Origin: JBFLYC01 sp040756735
Lineage (GTDB): Bacteria; Bacillota; DSM-16504; Desulfitibacterales; Desulfitibacteraceae
DNA length: 64,000 bases
Reading direction: 5' to 3'
Assembly (NCBI GenBank): GCA_040756735.1
Contig: JBFLYC010000013.1
Location: 1-64,000, forward strand
A program made the position numbers and the translations under genes. The notes under the pieces are model-generated. The model was not told the origin of the DNA, ran no database searches, and was given only the letters and a program-made list of their open reading frames with translations. Of the stretch, positions 37,085 to 46,320 are shown in pieces (the stretch's first letter is position 1; each line of letters opens with the position of its first letter).

Positions 37085-38037
37085 TGGTGGCTGCAGAAAA
37101 TAGACTGTTAGTTGAAACCATTAACCTTACAAAAAGGTATGGGGATTTTACTGCAGTAGATTCATTAAATTTAAAGGTGGAAAAGGGCACGGTGTTTGGT
37201 CTTCTTGGGCCAAATGGAGCTGGCAAAACTACAACTATTCTTATGCTCCTTGGACTGACTGAACCTTCAGAAGGCCAAGCTTTTGTAGCAGGTTATGAAG
37301 TAACCAGAAACCCGCTAGCGGTAAAATCCTTTACGGGATATCTGCCAGATAATGTGGGCTTTTACGAGGAATTGACTGGAAGGGAAAACCTCCGTTATAC
37401 TGCTCGTTTAAATGGATTTAGCGGCCCCGAGGCAGAAGATAAAATTGCTACAGCCCTGGCAAAGGTCGGTCTAAGTGAAAATGCCGACAAGAAGGTAGGG
37501 GCATATTCCAGGGGCATGAAACAAAGGCTGGGCATTGCAGATGTTCTTGTAAAAGACCCCCAGCTAATCATCATGGATGAACCTACCCTGGCAATTGACC
37601 CGGAAGGTGTCCAGGAGCTGCTGGGCATTATAAAAAATCTTGCCAAAAGGGATGGAAAAACTATCTTGATTTCTTCCCACCTTCTACACCAAATTCAGGA
37701 AATATGCGACGAAGTAGGAATATTTGTGAAAGGAAAGTTAATGGCCGTGGGACCAATAAAAGAACTAGGCAAACAACTCCTTCAAGGTAAACCATTGGAA
37801 ATTGAAATATCAGCCCAACCTGATGGCGAGAGGTTGCTAGATTTGTGCCAAGGCATTAATGAAGTACAATCAGCAAGAAAAGACGGGGATTTAACAGTAC
37901 TTCAATGCACTAAAGATATTAGAGAAACACTATCAAAATTCTTGGTAGAAAATGGTTTTAGTTTGCAGTATATTAATTTACGAGGGGTATCTCTTGACAG
38001 TATTTACCATAAGTACTTTCAAGGGGAGGTGCAATAG
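37084..38037 (+). CDS. ABC transporter ATP-binding protein (CcmA/NatA type)
   Basis: About 317 residues. Walker A is GPNGAGKTT, the signature YSRGMKQRLG (one residue off LSGGQ), Walker B LIIMDEPTLAIDP and the H-loop ISSHLL. The C-terminal 90 residues are the accessory region of ABC-2 exporters. The start is the ATG overlapping the upstream stop, behind GGGAGGCG. It powers the permease encoded next; the substrate is unknown. Confidence 0.93.
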   Translation: MVAAENRLLVETINLTKRYGDFTAVDSLNLKVEKGTVFGLLGPNGAGKTTTILMLLGLTEPSEGQAFVAGYEVTRNPLAVKSFTGYLPDNVGFYEELTGRENLRYTARLNGFSGPEAEDKIATALAKVGLSENADKKVGAYSRGMKQRLGIADVLVKDPQLIIMDEPTLAIDPEGVQELLGIIKNLAKRDGKTILISSHLLHQIQEICDEVGIFVKGKLMAVGPIKELGKQLLQGKPLEIEISAQPDGERLLDLCQGINEVQSARKDGDLTVLQCTKDIRETLSKFLVENGFSLQYINLRGVSLDSIYHKYFQGEVQ

Positions 38038-38038
38038 A

Positions 38039-39040
38039 ATGGTTGAAGAGAAAAAATATGCAGCAATTATACAGGGCGCCAGAAAGGTTTTCCAGGCTAA
38101 TACAGGCTTATCTGCAGTAGTTCTTAAAGAGCTTGCAGATTATTTACGTGGAAAAAGATTTTTAATACTATCTCTTATAGTAGGGCTTACTTGTTTTGCC
38201 GCCCTTTATACTGCGGCAGTTACCATTAGAAGCACTGTGGGGCGTGATGAATTGGAGTTTGTGTTTTTAAGATTATTTACTACTTCTGGCGCCTCACTCC
38301 CCTTCTCATTCATCTCCTTTATAGCTTTTTTCGGCCCCCTTGTAGGAGTAATCCTGGGTTTTGATGCTATAAATGGGGAGCGGGACAGGGGTACTTTAAG
38401 TCGATTGTTGTCACAGCCTATTTATAGGGATGCCTTAATTAACGGAAAATTTCTGGCAGGTGTAATAGTTATTGCAATAGTAATATATAGCTTGGGGCTG
38501 CTGGTTGGAGGGCTAGGATTAATTTTAATCGGCATCCCCCCTACCATTGAAGAATTATTAAGAATTTTTGCCTATTTGACCTTAAGTGTCATTTATATTT
38601 CCTTTTGGCTTTCCTTATCCATGTTTTTTTCAGTTGTTTTCAGGCAAACGTCAACATCAGCCCTGGCAGGAATTGCAGTATGGCTTTTTCTAGCAGTATT
38701 TGCCGCTCTTTTAGCAGGCATGGTGGCGGAAGCAGTCTATCCCGTCCATGATACATCTGACATAAACAGAATTCTGGCACAAACTAAATTACAACAGAAT
38801 TTAAGCAGATTTTCTCCTACTACGCTTTATGATGAAGCTGTGACAACCCTGTTAAATCCATCAATACGGACCCTGGGGCCAATTATGATTGAGCAGATTA
38901 TTGGGGCCATTAAAGGACCTATTTCCTTTGGGCAGAGCCTGCTGCTTATCTGGCCCCATGTGGTAGGATTAATAGCTGCTGCACTGTTATGTTTTGCAGC
39001 TGCATATATAAGCTTTATGCGCCAAGAAATTAGGGCCTGA
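38039..39040 (+). CDS. ABC-2 type permease
   Basis: About 333 residues with roughly six membrane helices, for example FLILSLIVGLTCFAALYTAA and IAVWLFLAVFAALLAGMV. The cytoplasmic loop FDAINGERDRGTLSRLLSQP is the ABC-2 permease hallmark. The start is one base past the ATPase stop, behind AGGGGAGGTG. A longer in-frame start at 37952 lies inside the ATPase gene and is unlikely. A terminator follows directly. Confidence 0.9.
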   Translation: MVEEKKYAAIIQGARKVFQANTGLSAVVLKELADYLRGKRFLILSLIVGLTCFAALYTAAVTIRSTVGRDELEFVFLRLFTTSGASLPFSFISFIAFFGPLVGVILGFDAINGERDRGTLSRLLSQPIYRDALINGKFLAGVIVIAIVIYSLGLLVGGLGLILIGIPPTIEELLRIFAYLTLSVIYISFWLSLSMFFSVVFRQTSTSALAGIAVWLFLAVFAALLAGMVAEAVYPVHDTSDINRILAQTKLQQNLSRFSPTTLYDEAVTTLLNPSIRTLGPIMIEQIIGAIKGPISFGQSLLLIWPHVVGLIAAALLCFAAAYISFMRQEIRA

Positions 39041-39059
39041 TTTTACAGGCCCCTTTTTT
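39033..39059 (+). terminator. Rho-independent terminator of the NEW3/ABC operon
   Basis: GGGCCTG-ATTTTA-CAGGCCC followed by CTTTTTTG. The stem begins in the last codons of the permease. Confidence 0.9.
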
Positions 39060-39127
39060 GTGGTTATTTTTGTACTATCATATGGCGCTAAATTTAATGT
39101 TGAATTTATTAAATTGCCATTTGTGCT

Positions 39128-39373
39128 TTATGGCAGTATAGCTTTACCATCTATCAGCAATTCTGGTTTTAGGATTACTCCGTCTAAATGACTGGGCGCC
39201 TCAACTGTGCCGCCAAAGGTGCTGTTATCCCCTAGAGCAATATGTACTGAACCAGCCATGGAGCCATCTATAACAATCCTTCCCTGGGCTGTGCCCTCAA
39301 CAGGTGCAATGTAGACTTCCCCAGCTGGCAGATTGCCAAAATCCCATAAAGGTTTCGCATTGCCATGGATACC
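39128..39373 (-). pseudogene. Remnant of an M29-family aminopeptidase
   Basis: Translating the minus strand in one frame gives FGNLPAGEVYIAPVEGTAQG, then IVIDGSMAG, then directly HIALGDNSTFGGTVEAPSH, and LDGVILKPELLIDGKAILP before a stop. These are the C-terminal hallmarks of M29 (thermophilic) aminopeptidases. The usual segment of about 60 residues between DGS and HIALGDN is missing, and nothing upstream continues the gene. It is therefore a truncated, internally deleted remnant. Its 5' part overlaps the end of the MetE-like frame. Confidence 0.8.
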
Positions 39374-40416
39374 TCAAATAACAAATGATATATTTTTTCT
39401 GCCTGATCAACGCCAACTGTAGCTGCTCCGCATGCAGGCGTAACAATTATCTGGCGCAATAATTTTTCCTCGCTCACACCCTTATTAATAAGGTAGTCAA
39501 TTTGACTTGTCATCAAATTTTTAAGATTATCTGCACTTTCATTATCCTGAAGATTATAGGTAGGGACTATTCCCCATGCCAATATTCCTCCCCTATCTAT
39601 AAATGATTTCACTTCATCTTTATATACTGCCAGTGTTTGAAAATACCCATAAGCATCAAAACTGATTATGTCAAAACCTGCTTCCACTAGAATAGGCCAG
39701 TCAATTCCTGCGCAAGAATGAGCACCAGCCAGGGCTCCACCAGTATGAATTCCTTTTATTATAAATGATAAGTCATTAATTATTGTTTGCCTGTCAAGGG
39801 TTAAATAACCTGATGACCCATAAGCAACAATACCTGGATCATCAACAAAAATTATTGACCTCTTACCTTTTGTTTGAAGCTCTCTGGCCTGCTGCCATGC
39901 CTGCAACATCAAGGTTTTGACAATTAGGTCTTTTAATTGTTCATTGTAGTAAATGGGTACTCCTCTTTCATCCTTCAGATTTAGTCCTACACTAAGGGGA
40001 CCAGAAATTTGACCTTTAAAAGCAATAGCGTTATTCAGCCTACCAGCTTTTATCCACTCTAAAAACAAATGAAATCCAGGTGCAAAGTCTTTATGTACTG
40101 TAAAATTCTCTAATTCCTTAATGCTTCCATTTTCTATATCAAGATACAGCTCATAGAATTTAAGCAGGTTATTTTCAAAGCCATCATCATTACAATCGAA
40201 GTAGAATTTATTTTGGTTGATTTTAATTAGGCCCAATTCTACCAGCATCCCAAGGTATTGAAAAACAAAATGTTCCTTTAAACCTCTATTTGGCAGCTGC
40301 GGCCAGTGGGGTATATCTGGCACATATTGCCCAATTAATTCCAATGCCTGTTCAGGATGTTTATGAGGTAAACTTCCTATTGCAGTCGCTTCAAACCCAT
40401 TTATTTTTAAATTCAT
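39268..40416 (-). CDS. MetE-like (COG0620) zinc methyltransferase, short form
   Basis: 382 residues, a single barrel of the MetE/UroD superfamily. It starts FEATAIGSLPHKHPEQAL. Candidate zinc ligands are H and C in LAGAHSCAGIDWP (near 225) and C in VTPACGAATVG (near 330), as in methyltransferases that accept a methyl group from a corrinoid. The last 25 residues (from about AMRNLYG) are read out of frame across the aminopeptidase remnant, so the natural C-terminus may have been replaced. It lies downstream of the B12 operon in the same orientation. A role in corrinoid-dependent methyl transfer is inferred. Confidence 0.75.
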   Translation of the reverse strand: MNLKINGFEATAIGSLPHKHPEQALELIGQYVPDIPHWPQLPNRGLKEHFVFQYLGMLVELGLIKINQNKFYFDCNDDGFENNLLKFYELYLDIENGSIKELENFTVHKDFAPGFHLFLEWIKAGRLNNAIAFKGQISGPLSVGLNLKDERGVPIYYNEQLKDLIVKTLMLQAWQQARELQTKGKRSIIFVDDPGIVAYGSSGYLTLDRQTIINDLSFIIKGIHTGGALAGAHSCAGIDWPILVEAGFDIISFDAYGYFQTLAVYKDEVKSFIDRGGILAWGIVPTYNLQDNESADNLKNLMTSQIDYLINKGVSEEKLLRQIIVTPACGAATVGVDQAEKIYHLLFEVSMAMRNLYGILAICQLGKSTLHLLRAQPREGLL

Positions 40417-40446
40417 TTGTAATATCTCCTATCCTGTTTTAATATT

Positions 40447-40560
40447 TTATTTAAAATAAATTATCCTCTGATTACTTGAACCTCTGTAAGGTAAATCTAG
40501 ACGTTTCTTTTCTGCTAGAAACCTTCCGTCAATTAAGATATCGCTATATCTTAGAAGTTT
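40447..40560 (-). pseudogene. Remnant of anaerobic ribonucleotide reductase activase (NrdG C-terminus)
   Basis: The minus strand encodes KLLRYSDILIDGRF, then LAEKKRLDLPYRG, then SSNQRIIYFK and a stop. The DILIDGRF and RGSSNQRII stretches are the conserved C-terminus of NrdG. No radical-SAM CxxxCxxC region is upstream; the SLH gene begins there instead. About 38 codons survive. Confidence 0.75.
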
Positions 40561-40612
40561 TAACTTCCCTCCTTTGTGGTCTTTCCAAACTGCTCTAAAA
40601 TTATATTTGATA

Positions 40613-42043
40613 TTATTTTAGCAGCCTTTCTAAACTATATGCACATTGGGCTCGTGTAGCAGGCTTCATGGGGTCAAAGCCAGGATATAGTAATCCCCTT
40701 TGTTCTGCAGCACGAACATATCCAGCATACCAGGGTTCACCCTGGGCAGGGCTAGCATTATTTTCTTGACCAAGGGCGCGTATAAGTATGGTCATGACTT
40801 CAGCACCGGTTATATTTTCCTCTGGAGCAAAGGTTTGGGCAGTTTTTCCTTGAATTAGGCCTTTATCAACAGCAACCTTAACATAGGGGTTTGCCCAGTG
40901 AGATACTGGCAGATCTCTAAAGGCTCTTGTGGTAGAGGTTAATGGCTCGTTTTTATTCAAGGTAAGGACTATCATCTTGGCAAACTCCTGTCTTTTCACA
41001 GGGTTAGCTGGTCGGAAGGTCCCATCAGGGTAACCGCCAATTACCCCGTGAGCAGCTAACCTTTTAATTGCGGCGGCAGCAAAATACCTCTCAGGAACAT
41101 CACTAAAACGGATGTTTTCTCTTCTTAGCTTTTGGAAAATGCTCTCACCACTGTAATAATCATTTAAAGCCATCATGGACTGATAGGTTGCCATTATGTT
41201 GCTTGGGCCCCCTGGTGAATGACTGAAGGAGCCATCACTTCTTCTATATGCTAGTAAAGCAGTAATAAGATTTCCATCCCTTTTAGTCCATTGTGGCCCT
41301 GCAGGGTCAATGCCCAGCATTATTAAGCCTTGAATCACCTGGGAAAGGGATTCTGAACTGGCGCCTCCCCAGCTTACAAAGTCTCCTTTTTCGCCCTGCT
41401 GGTTCCTTAAATATTCAACAGCTTTTTTTACAGCAGAATGATTTTGGTTTTCTCCCAGGGCAGCAAAAGCCATTAAAGCCATTCCTGTCATGTCTATATC
41501 AGAAGATTTTACTCTGGTATCAATACTAAAGCCTCCGTCAGCATTTTGATTGTCAACAAGCCATTGAAGAGCTTTTTCTCTATTAGGTATGGTTTCCCCT
41601 GCCACAAAAAGTGAAATTATCCCCCATATATGGGCATTTACCAGGAAATCACCAGTACCTGAAATGGAATCAGCAAACTTTCCATTAGAACGCTGGGACT
41701 TTTTTACGCTGTCAATTAGATTATACTCGGCAAAGTTTCTTGGGTCATTTCCTGCCGCAACGGCACCTATTATAGTTCTGTGGTAATCTGTACTTTTGGT
41801 AGGCTCAAATAATTCTCCTTTACGAACCTGGGCTTCTCGCCTTGTTATTAGTGTGGAAACATCTCTATCCATTTGAGAGAGTGCAAGAATAGGCCAGTCG
41901 AGCATGCCATCATAGTTACTTCCACTTACACTTTTTTCCAGATAGTTAGCTGTTGTATTCATGTTGTTTGCTGCAGCTGGTAGTGCGCACAATAATAATA
42001 AAACTAAAATAATTGAGAAAGTTAATGCTAGTTTACTTTTCAT
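40613..42043 (-). CDS. SLH-anchored alpha/alpha-barrel (prenyltransferase-repeat) surface protein
   Basis: 476 residues. A signal peptide (about 1-25, LALTFSIILVLLLLCALPAAA) is followed by an alpha/alpha-barrel (about 30-310) with repeats such as ALQWLVDNQNADGGFSID and GVIQ-type helices. Three SLH domains follow (about 315-476) with FSDVPERYFAAAAIKRLA, FRDLPVSHWANPYVKVAV and PWYAGYVRAAEQRGL. The barrel resembles the N-terminal domain of the large surface protein at 46321 and, by family, the alpha domain of intrinsic factor. It lacks DUF4430. As the last gene of the B12-regulated operon it may add to corrinoid binding at the wall. Confidence 0.85.
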   Translation of the reverse strand: MKSKLALTFSIILVLLLLCALPAAANNMNTTANYLEKSVSGSNYDGMLDWPILALSQMDRDVSTLITRREAQVRKGELFEPTKSTDYHRTIIGAVAAGNDPRNFAEYNLIDSVKKSQRSNGKFADSISGTGDFLVNAHIWGIISLFVAGETIPNREKALQWLVDNQNADGGFSIDTRVKSSDIDMTGMALMAFAALGENQNHSAVKKAVEYLRNQQGEKGDFVSWGGASSESLSQVIQGLIMLGIDPAGPQWTKRDGNLITALLAYRRSDGSFSHSPGGPSNIMATYQSMMALNDYYSGESIFQKLRRENIRFSDVPERYFAAAAIKRLAAHGVIGGYPDGTFRPANPVKRQEFAKMIVLTLNKNEPLTSTTRAFRDLPVSHWANPYVKVAVDKGLIQGKTAQTFAPEENITGAEVMTILIRALGQENNASPAQGEPWYAGYVRAAEQRGLLYPGFDPMKPATRAQCAYSLERLLK

Positions 42044-42047
42044 CTAA

Positions 42048-42686
42048 TCAGCTCCTCTCCACTTCTTGTATTGGTAAATGGCTTACAGTTAGTCTTCTCT
42101 TAAACCTATTCAGAATCTTAATTAAATCTGGACCCAAGAAATACATGAATAGCACATTTCCTAGGGCATGCATAAAATCAAACCACACACTTGTAAGCTG
42201 TACAGCTATGAATGACTTAAGGGTAAGGGGGTATACAAATGTAAGCCAGTGCCATATATTAAGGAGCCAGCCAAATAAGAAACCCCATATTAAAGCCAAA
42301 ACATTAAGGGGTAGCTTGTAGTTTGCAGGCTTCCACCTGCCAATTAGTCCCCCACATATTCCAGCTAATCCCCAGCCTACCATCTGCCAGGGAGTCCATG
42401 GTCCATGACCCAAAAAGAGATTAGAAACAAAGGCAGCTAGTGAACCCACCATAAAACCAGGTCCTGCCCCAAACACATAGCCAGTAATGATCACCAGAAA
42501 CGTTGTTGGCTGCACACTAGGAATGCCTGCAAAGGGTACCCTACTGAGGCCGGCAAGGGCAGCAAGGGTTGCTATTAAAGCTATTTCCTTTGCAGAAACA
42601 TCTCTTTTGTCGTACCATAAATAAACAATTATTAAAGATATAGTTACTATTAAAAGGCTGTATAACGACCATCCTGTGTCTATCAC
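42048..42686 (-). CDS. ECF transporter S component, predicted cobalamin-specific
   Basis: 212 residues with about six hydrophobic helices. The segment EIALIATLAALAGLSRVPF and the FVIITGYVFGAGPGFMVG-type core are typical of ECF substrate-binding subunits, including the conserved small-residue helix that meets the T component. Specificity comes from context: a cobalamin riboswitch heads the operon and the A and T components are adjacent. GTG is the start, behind AAGGATG. It ends 5 bp before the SLH gene. Confidence 0.85.
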   Translation of the reverse strand: MIDTGWSLYSLLIVTISLIIVYLWYDKRDVSAKEIALIATLAALAGLSRVPFAGIPSVQPTTFLVIITGYVFGAGPGFMVGSLAAFVSNLFLGHGPWTPWQMVGWGLAGICGGLIGRWKPANYKLPLNVLALIWGFLFGWLLNIWHWLTFVYPLTLKSFIAVQLTSVWFDFMHALGNVLFMYFLGPDLIKILNRFKRRLTVSHLPIQEVERS

Positions 42687-42715
42687 TTTTCATCATCCTT
42701 TATCTGAAGAGATTT

Positions 42716-44383
42716 TCAGCTGACTACAGATGGTTTTGCAACAATTTTCTGTAGTATCTGCAGGGACTCAGCTATATTCAAAACCCTGTCATTTGTCCCT
42801 TTAAATAACCGGTTAATCTGAGGGGCATAGTATAAAGAATTTGCAAGGACAACTCTTTTATCACCATCGGCAACTATTTCTCCATCGGACATGATTATCA
42901 CCCTGTCACTAATGTCTGCTGCAAACTCTACATCATGGGTAATCATTAAAATACTTGTTCCCTGATTTCTTAAAACCTTTAAAATTTCTCCTAGTTGATG
43001 TTTTAACTCCACATCTAAGCCCCTTGTGGGTTCATCAAGCAAAAGCACATCAGGCTGTGTCACTAGAACTGTACCTAATGCCACCCTCTGCCTTTCTCCG
43101 CCTGACAGGTCCCGTGGATTAACCATTTTTTTATCAGCTAACCCTAGTAATTCTAGTATTCTATCTACACTTTGGTCGTCTCTTCTACCCCTTATTTTAA
43201 GGTTAAAGTTTACTTCCTCTAGAACCGTATCATTAAACAGATAATCATTGGGGTTTTGTGAAAGATACCCTATATTTACTGCAATTTGTTCTGGTTTTAG
43301 ACCAGTAATATCCTTGCCATTATGGAAAACCCTTCCCTTTGCCGGCCTTAGCAGTCCACTAACGGTCTTTAGCAGGGTAGATTTTCCTGCTCCATTCTCC
43401 CCTAAAATCACGGTAATGCTTTCTTTAAATAAGCTAAAATTTAGTTTTTTAAGTATAAAATCCCTGTTATTATATGACGCATAAAGATTTGAAACCTTGA
43501 GTTTATCTATTCCTTCATCCTGGTTTCTTACAGGAACAGTGTCCTTTTCTCTAAGCAAGCCAGGCTTAATGCTGCTCAGCATGGCTCTACCCTCTTTAAT
43601 GGTAAGGGGAATGTTTTCAGTATCCCAGCCTGCAAATAATTGTGATACAGGAGGTATGTAGTGGGGATATTCTTTAGCTGCCCATTTAACTATTTCTCTT
43701 GGATTACCTTGATTGATAACCCTTCCCTTATCCATAAAAACAACCCTGTCAGCTAGATGAAAACATCTGTCAATTCTTTGTTCTACAAGAACAACAGTTA
43801 AACCCCATTCAAGATTTAATCTCTGTACATAGTTTAATAATTCTTGAGCAGCAAGGGGATCTAGTTGGGATGTAGGTTCATCCAACAGCAGAACCCTTGG
43901 ATGCATAGCCAGAACAGAGGCTAGGACAACCTTCTGCTTTTGCCCCCCAGACAAGTTAAAGGTATTCTCCCCCTTTAAAGAGGACAGGCCAAATAGTGCA
44001 AGGACCTCTGCTACCCTGCGGCGCATTTCCTGGGGGGGTATGTTTACATTTTCTAAACCAAAGGCTATTTCCTGTTCTACCCCAGTCATTACAATTTGCT
44101 TTTCTGGGTCCTGAAAAATCATCCCTACCTCTTTTGCAAGAAGCTTTTTGTCCCACCTGGTTAAAAGCCTTTGGCAGTAGCTAACCCTTCCTCCAATTTT
44201 ACCACCGTAAAAGTCAGGCAGCAGACCAGCTATTGCCCTTAATAGGGATGACTTCCCGCATCCAGAAGGACCAATTAAAAAAACAAACTCACCCTCATTG
44301 ATGTGAAGGTTGACATTATCCAGGGAAGGAATGTCTCTTTCAGGATAAAAGTAAGTTAGATTTTCAATCTCAAGTAGTGCCAT
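42716..44383 (-). CDS. ECF transporter fused A-A' ATPase (two CbiO-type domains)
   Basis: About 555 residues with two complete ATPase domains. Domain one (1-265) has Walker A GPSGCGKSS, signature LSGGQKQKV and Walker B VLLLDEPTSQLD. Domain two (about 300-555) has GENGAGKST, LSGGERQRV and VLLLDEPTRGLD. Both sites look catalytically complete. Most ECF systems use two separate genes; this is the fused form. The start at 44383 lies within the end of the T-component gene, behind GGGGGTGG. An upstream in-frame start (44440) is less likely. Confidence 0.93.
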   Translation of the reverse strand: MALLEIENLTYFYPERDIPSLDNVNLHINEGEFVFLIGPSGCGKSSLLRAIAGLLPDFYGGKIGGRVSYCQRLLTRWDKKLLAKEVGMIFQDPEKQIVMTGVEQEIAFGLENVNIPPQEMRRRVAEVLALFGLSSLKGENTFNLSGGQKQKVVLASVLAMHPRVLLLDEPTSQLDPLAAQELLNYVQRLNLEWGLTVVLVEQRIDRCFHLADRVVFMDKGRVINQGNPREIVKWAAKEYPHYIPPVSQLFAGWDTENIPLTIKEGRAMLSSIKPGLLREKDTVPVRNQDEGIDKLKVSNLYASYNNRDFILKKLNFSLFKESITVILGENGAGKSTLLKTVSGLLRPAKGRVFHNGKDITGLKPEQIAVNIGYLSQNPNDYLFNDTVLEEVNFNLKIRGRRDDQSVDRILELLGLADKKMVNPRDLSGGERQRVALGTVLVTQPDVLLLDEPTRGLDVELKHQLGEILKVLRNQGTSILMITHDVEFAADISDRVIIMSDGEIVADGDKRVVLANSLYYAPQINRLFKGTNDRVLNIAESLQILQKIVAKPSVVS

Positions 44384-45276
44384 TTCTTCCACCCCCATGC
44401 CATAATAACTGGTATAAACAAAAAGAAAACTATTACACAAATCATCATCAAATGCTCACTAGAGCTTAGAGGACTTCCTAGCTCTGGATAAAATTCCATG
44501 GCTGCCCACCCCTTAATCATTGCCCAGATCAGCACCGCAAAGCTTGCCACCATGAAGAATAGCGCCAAGACATCCCTAATGTTAAAGGATAATGTATAAT
44601 AGGAGCTCCGGGGACCACTACCATAAGCTCTAGCCTGGATGCTTTCTCCGAGATTAAAGCTGTCCTCCAAAGAGGATAGGAGAAGCGCCTTGATTAAGGG
44701 AAGCCTGTTTTTAATCCTTTCCACATACCCTCCAGTATGATATTGAACGCCTCTGCACTGCTGTATCTCAGCTACCCTTTGAAGCTGCTGGCCCATATAA
44801 GGTATAGTCTTTGTAGTCAAGGCAACAAGCAAAGCCGACCTGGGAAAGACCTTGGAAAATACTGATAAGGCCTTATCAGGATCCATGACCCTGTTGTACA
44901 GGATAAATGCCGAGAATACTATAAGTAGTCTAAGTCCCATAACCAGCCCAAAGGCAATTGTTTCCAAAGATATGGTAAGCCGGCCGAAAATAGGAATAAT
45001 GGGGCCTGACCAAAGGACTGTGGCACCCATATTGTTAATCAGTGTATTTATAATCATAAGCATTATAATCATATATAAATAAATTCTTAAGCTCCTCATC
45101 CAACTGCTAAGGCTTTGGGCCGCTGCAAGTGCTAAAATAACTGTCACCATAATACCTGCTAGAATAATTGGATTGCTTACTATAATAGTTCCAACGACTA
45201 TTACAAATAAGTAAGAAAGCAGGGTAATTGGATGAAGACTTTGAAAAAAGTTATCCTTCTTTTCGAAAACATACAT
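44356..45276 (-). CDS. ECF transporter T component (CbiQ/EcfT)
   Basis: 306 residues with four or five membrane helices. The two coupling motifs are present as EIQQCRGVQYH and SIQARAYGSGPRS, the arginine-glycine motifs that insert into the ATPases. It overlaps the ATPase gene by 28 bp. It converts ATP hydrolysis into toppling of the S component. Confidence 0.9.
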   Translation of the reverse strand: MYVFEKKDNFFQSLHPITLLSYLFVIVVGTIIVSNPIILAGIMVTVILALAAAQSLSSWMRSLRIYLYMIIMLMIINTLINNMGATVLWSGPIIPIFGRLTISLETIAFGLVMGLRLLIVFSAFILYNRVMDPDKALSVFSKVFPRSALLVALTTKTIPYMGQQLQRVAEIQQCRGVQYHTGGYVERIKNRLPLIKALLLSSLEDSFNLGESIQARAYGSGPRSSYYTLSFNIRDVLALFFMVASFAVLIWAMIKGWAAMEFYPELGSPLSSSEHLMMICVIVFFLFIPVIMAWGWKKWHYLRLKI

Positions 45277-45293
45277 GTATAATTCCCCTATTA

Positions 45294-46238
45294 CTACTGT
45301 ATTGGTAGTGACACAATACTTTTATCATGAACCAGGGCTCCAAAATGCCCTGAGATTTTCCCTTCCTCACTAGTCAGCGCCTTAACTGCATCAGCAACAC
45401 CTTCCATATCAATGCCGGTGATTAGCCACAAGGGTGTTGAGTCTCCCATCCCCATTCCTGTTGCTAGGATTGCACCTACCCCTTGGTTATAAGTGACCTG
45501 TCTTAGCGCTTTTTCATTTAACCCATGGAATGCATTTTTCTCAAGCTCAGCAAACCATCCTGTCTTATCTCTATGTGCCTGGATCCCATTCCAAAAGCTG
45601 CTGTCTGAGAGTTCCTCCCATAGAGCAACTACAATGGTGATTTTTGATCTATCAGAAGCAAGCTTCTCTTCGTAAGGTTTAACTTCTACTTCTTTAACAC
45701 CAACTGACTTTAGATAATCGGCTAATGCTTCTGCTAGGTCCTGGCATCCCTGGCCGGATAAAATTAATGTTCCTGGGTTTTCACCCTGGTAACCATTTAA
45801 AAAAGGTTGAGGAAAGGTTCCAATTACTGCAGGAGTAAAGGGAATATCTCCCCAAGCGTGATAGTCCCACCAAATGACATCTCCATTGGTAGGAAAGTAC
45901 TCTGTAGCTCCCACACTTGTCATAATACCATTCATAAAGTAAAACCAATCCAGCTTTTCCTTTTCAGCAGCATTTGTGTAGCCTGACTCTAAGCCATTAA
46001 TTGAATTTACAAAACCTCCGCCATATGCTGTTTGAACATCAAGGTGTTGGTTTAAAAGCTCCATTACCGATTTTTTGGAATCCAATTTAATATTCTCATT
46101 AAAAATGTGCTCTTTTCCAAAGTCCCTTGTCACTATCAAGGTTACCTCACCAGTGGTGACCTCAGGAGGGCTGCTGCACCCTCCTGAGAATATAAACATA
46201 ACCAGTAGTGCAAGGGTAAATACTTTTTTATAAAGCAT
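45294..46238 (-). CDS. DUF4430 lipoprotein, predicted corrinoid-binding
   Basis: 314 residues. The signal FTLALLVMFIFSGGC ends in a lipobox cysteine near residue 21, so it is probably a membrane-anchored lipoprotein. DUF4430 (about 32-130) contains SVMELLNQHLDVQTAYGGGFV, DWFYFMNGIM and GDVIWWDYHAW. DUF4430 is the bacterial form of the C-terminal beta domain of intrinsic factor and transcobalamin. The second half (about 140-314), with LILSGQGCQDLAEALADYL, is not recognised. It lies between the wall protein and the transporter, so it may hand ligand to the S component. Confidence 0.85.
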   Translation of the reverse strand: MLYKKVFTLALLVMFIFSGGCSSPPEVTTGEVTLIVTRDFGKEHIFNENIKLDSKKSVMELLNQHLDVQTAYGGGFVNSINGLESGYTNAAEKEKLDWFYFMNGIMTSVGATEYFPTNGDVIWWDYHAWGDIPFTPAVIGTFPQPFLNGYQGENPGTLILSGQGCQDLAEALADYLKSVGVKEVEVKPYEEKLASDRSKITIVVALWEELSDSSFWNGIQAHRDKTGWFAELEKNAFHGLNEKALRQVTYNQGVGAILATGMGMGDSTPLWLITGIDMEGVADAVKALTSEEGKISGHFGALVHDKSIVSLPIQ

Positions 46239-46320
46239 CTAAGTATCTCCCTTCGTGAAGCAAAATCCATGTAAGCAATTTACTGCTGAGATTTTCTACC
46301 CTTAAGGTTAAATCAACCTG

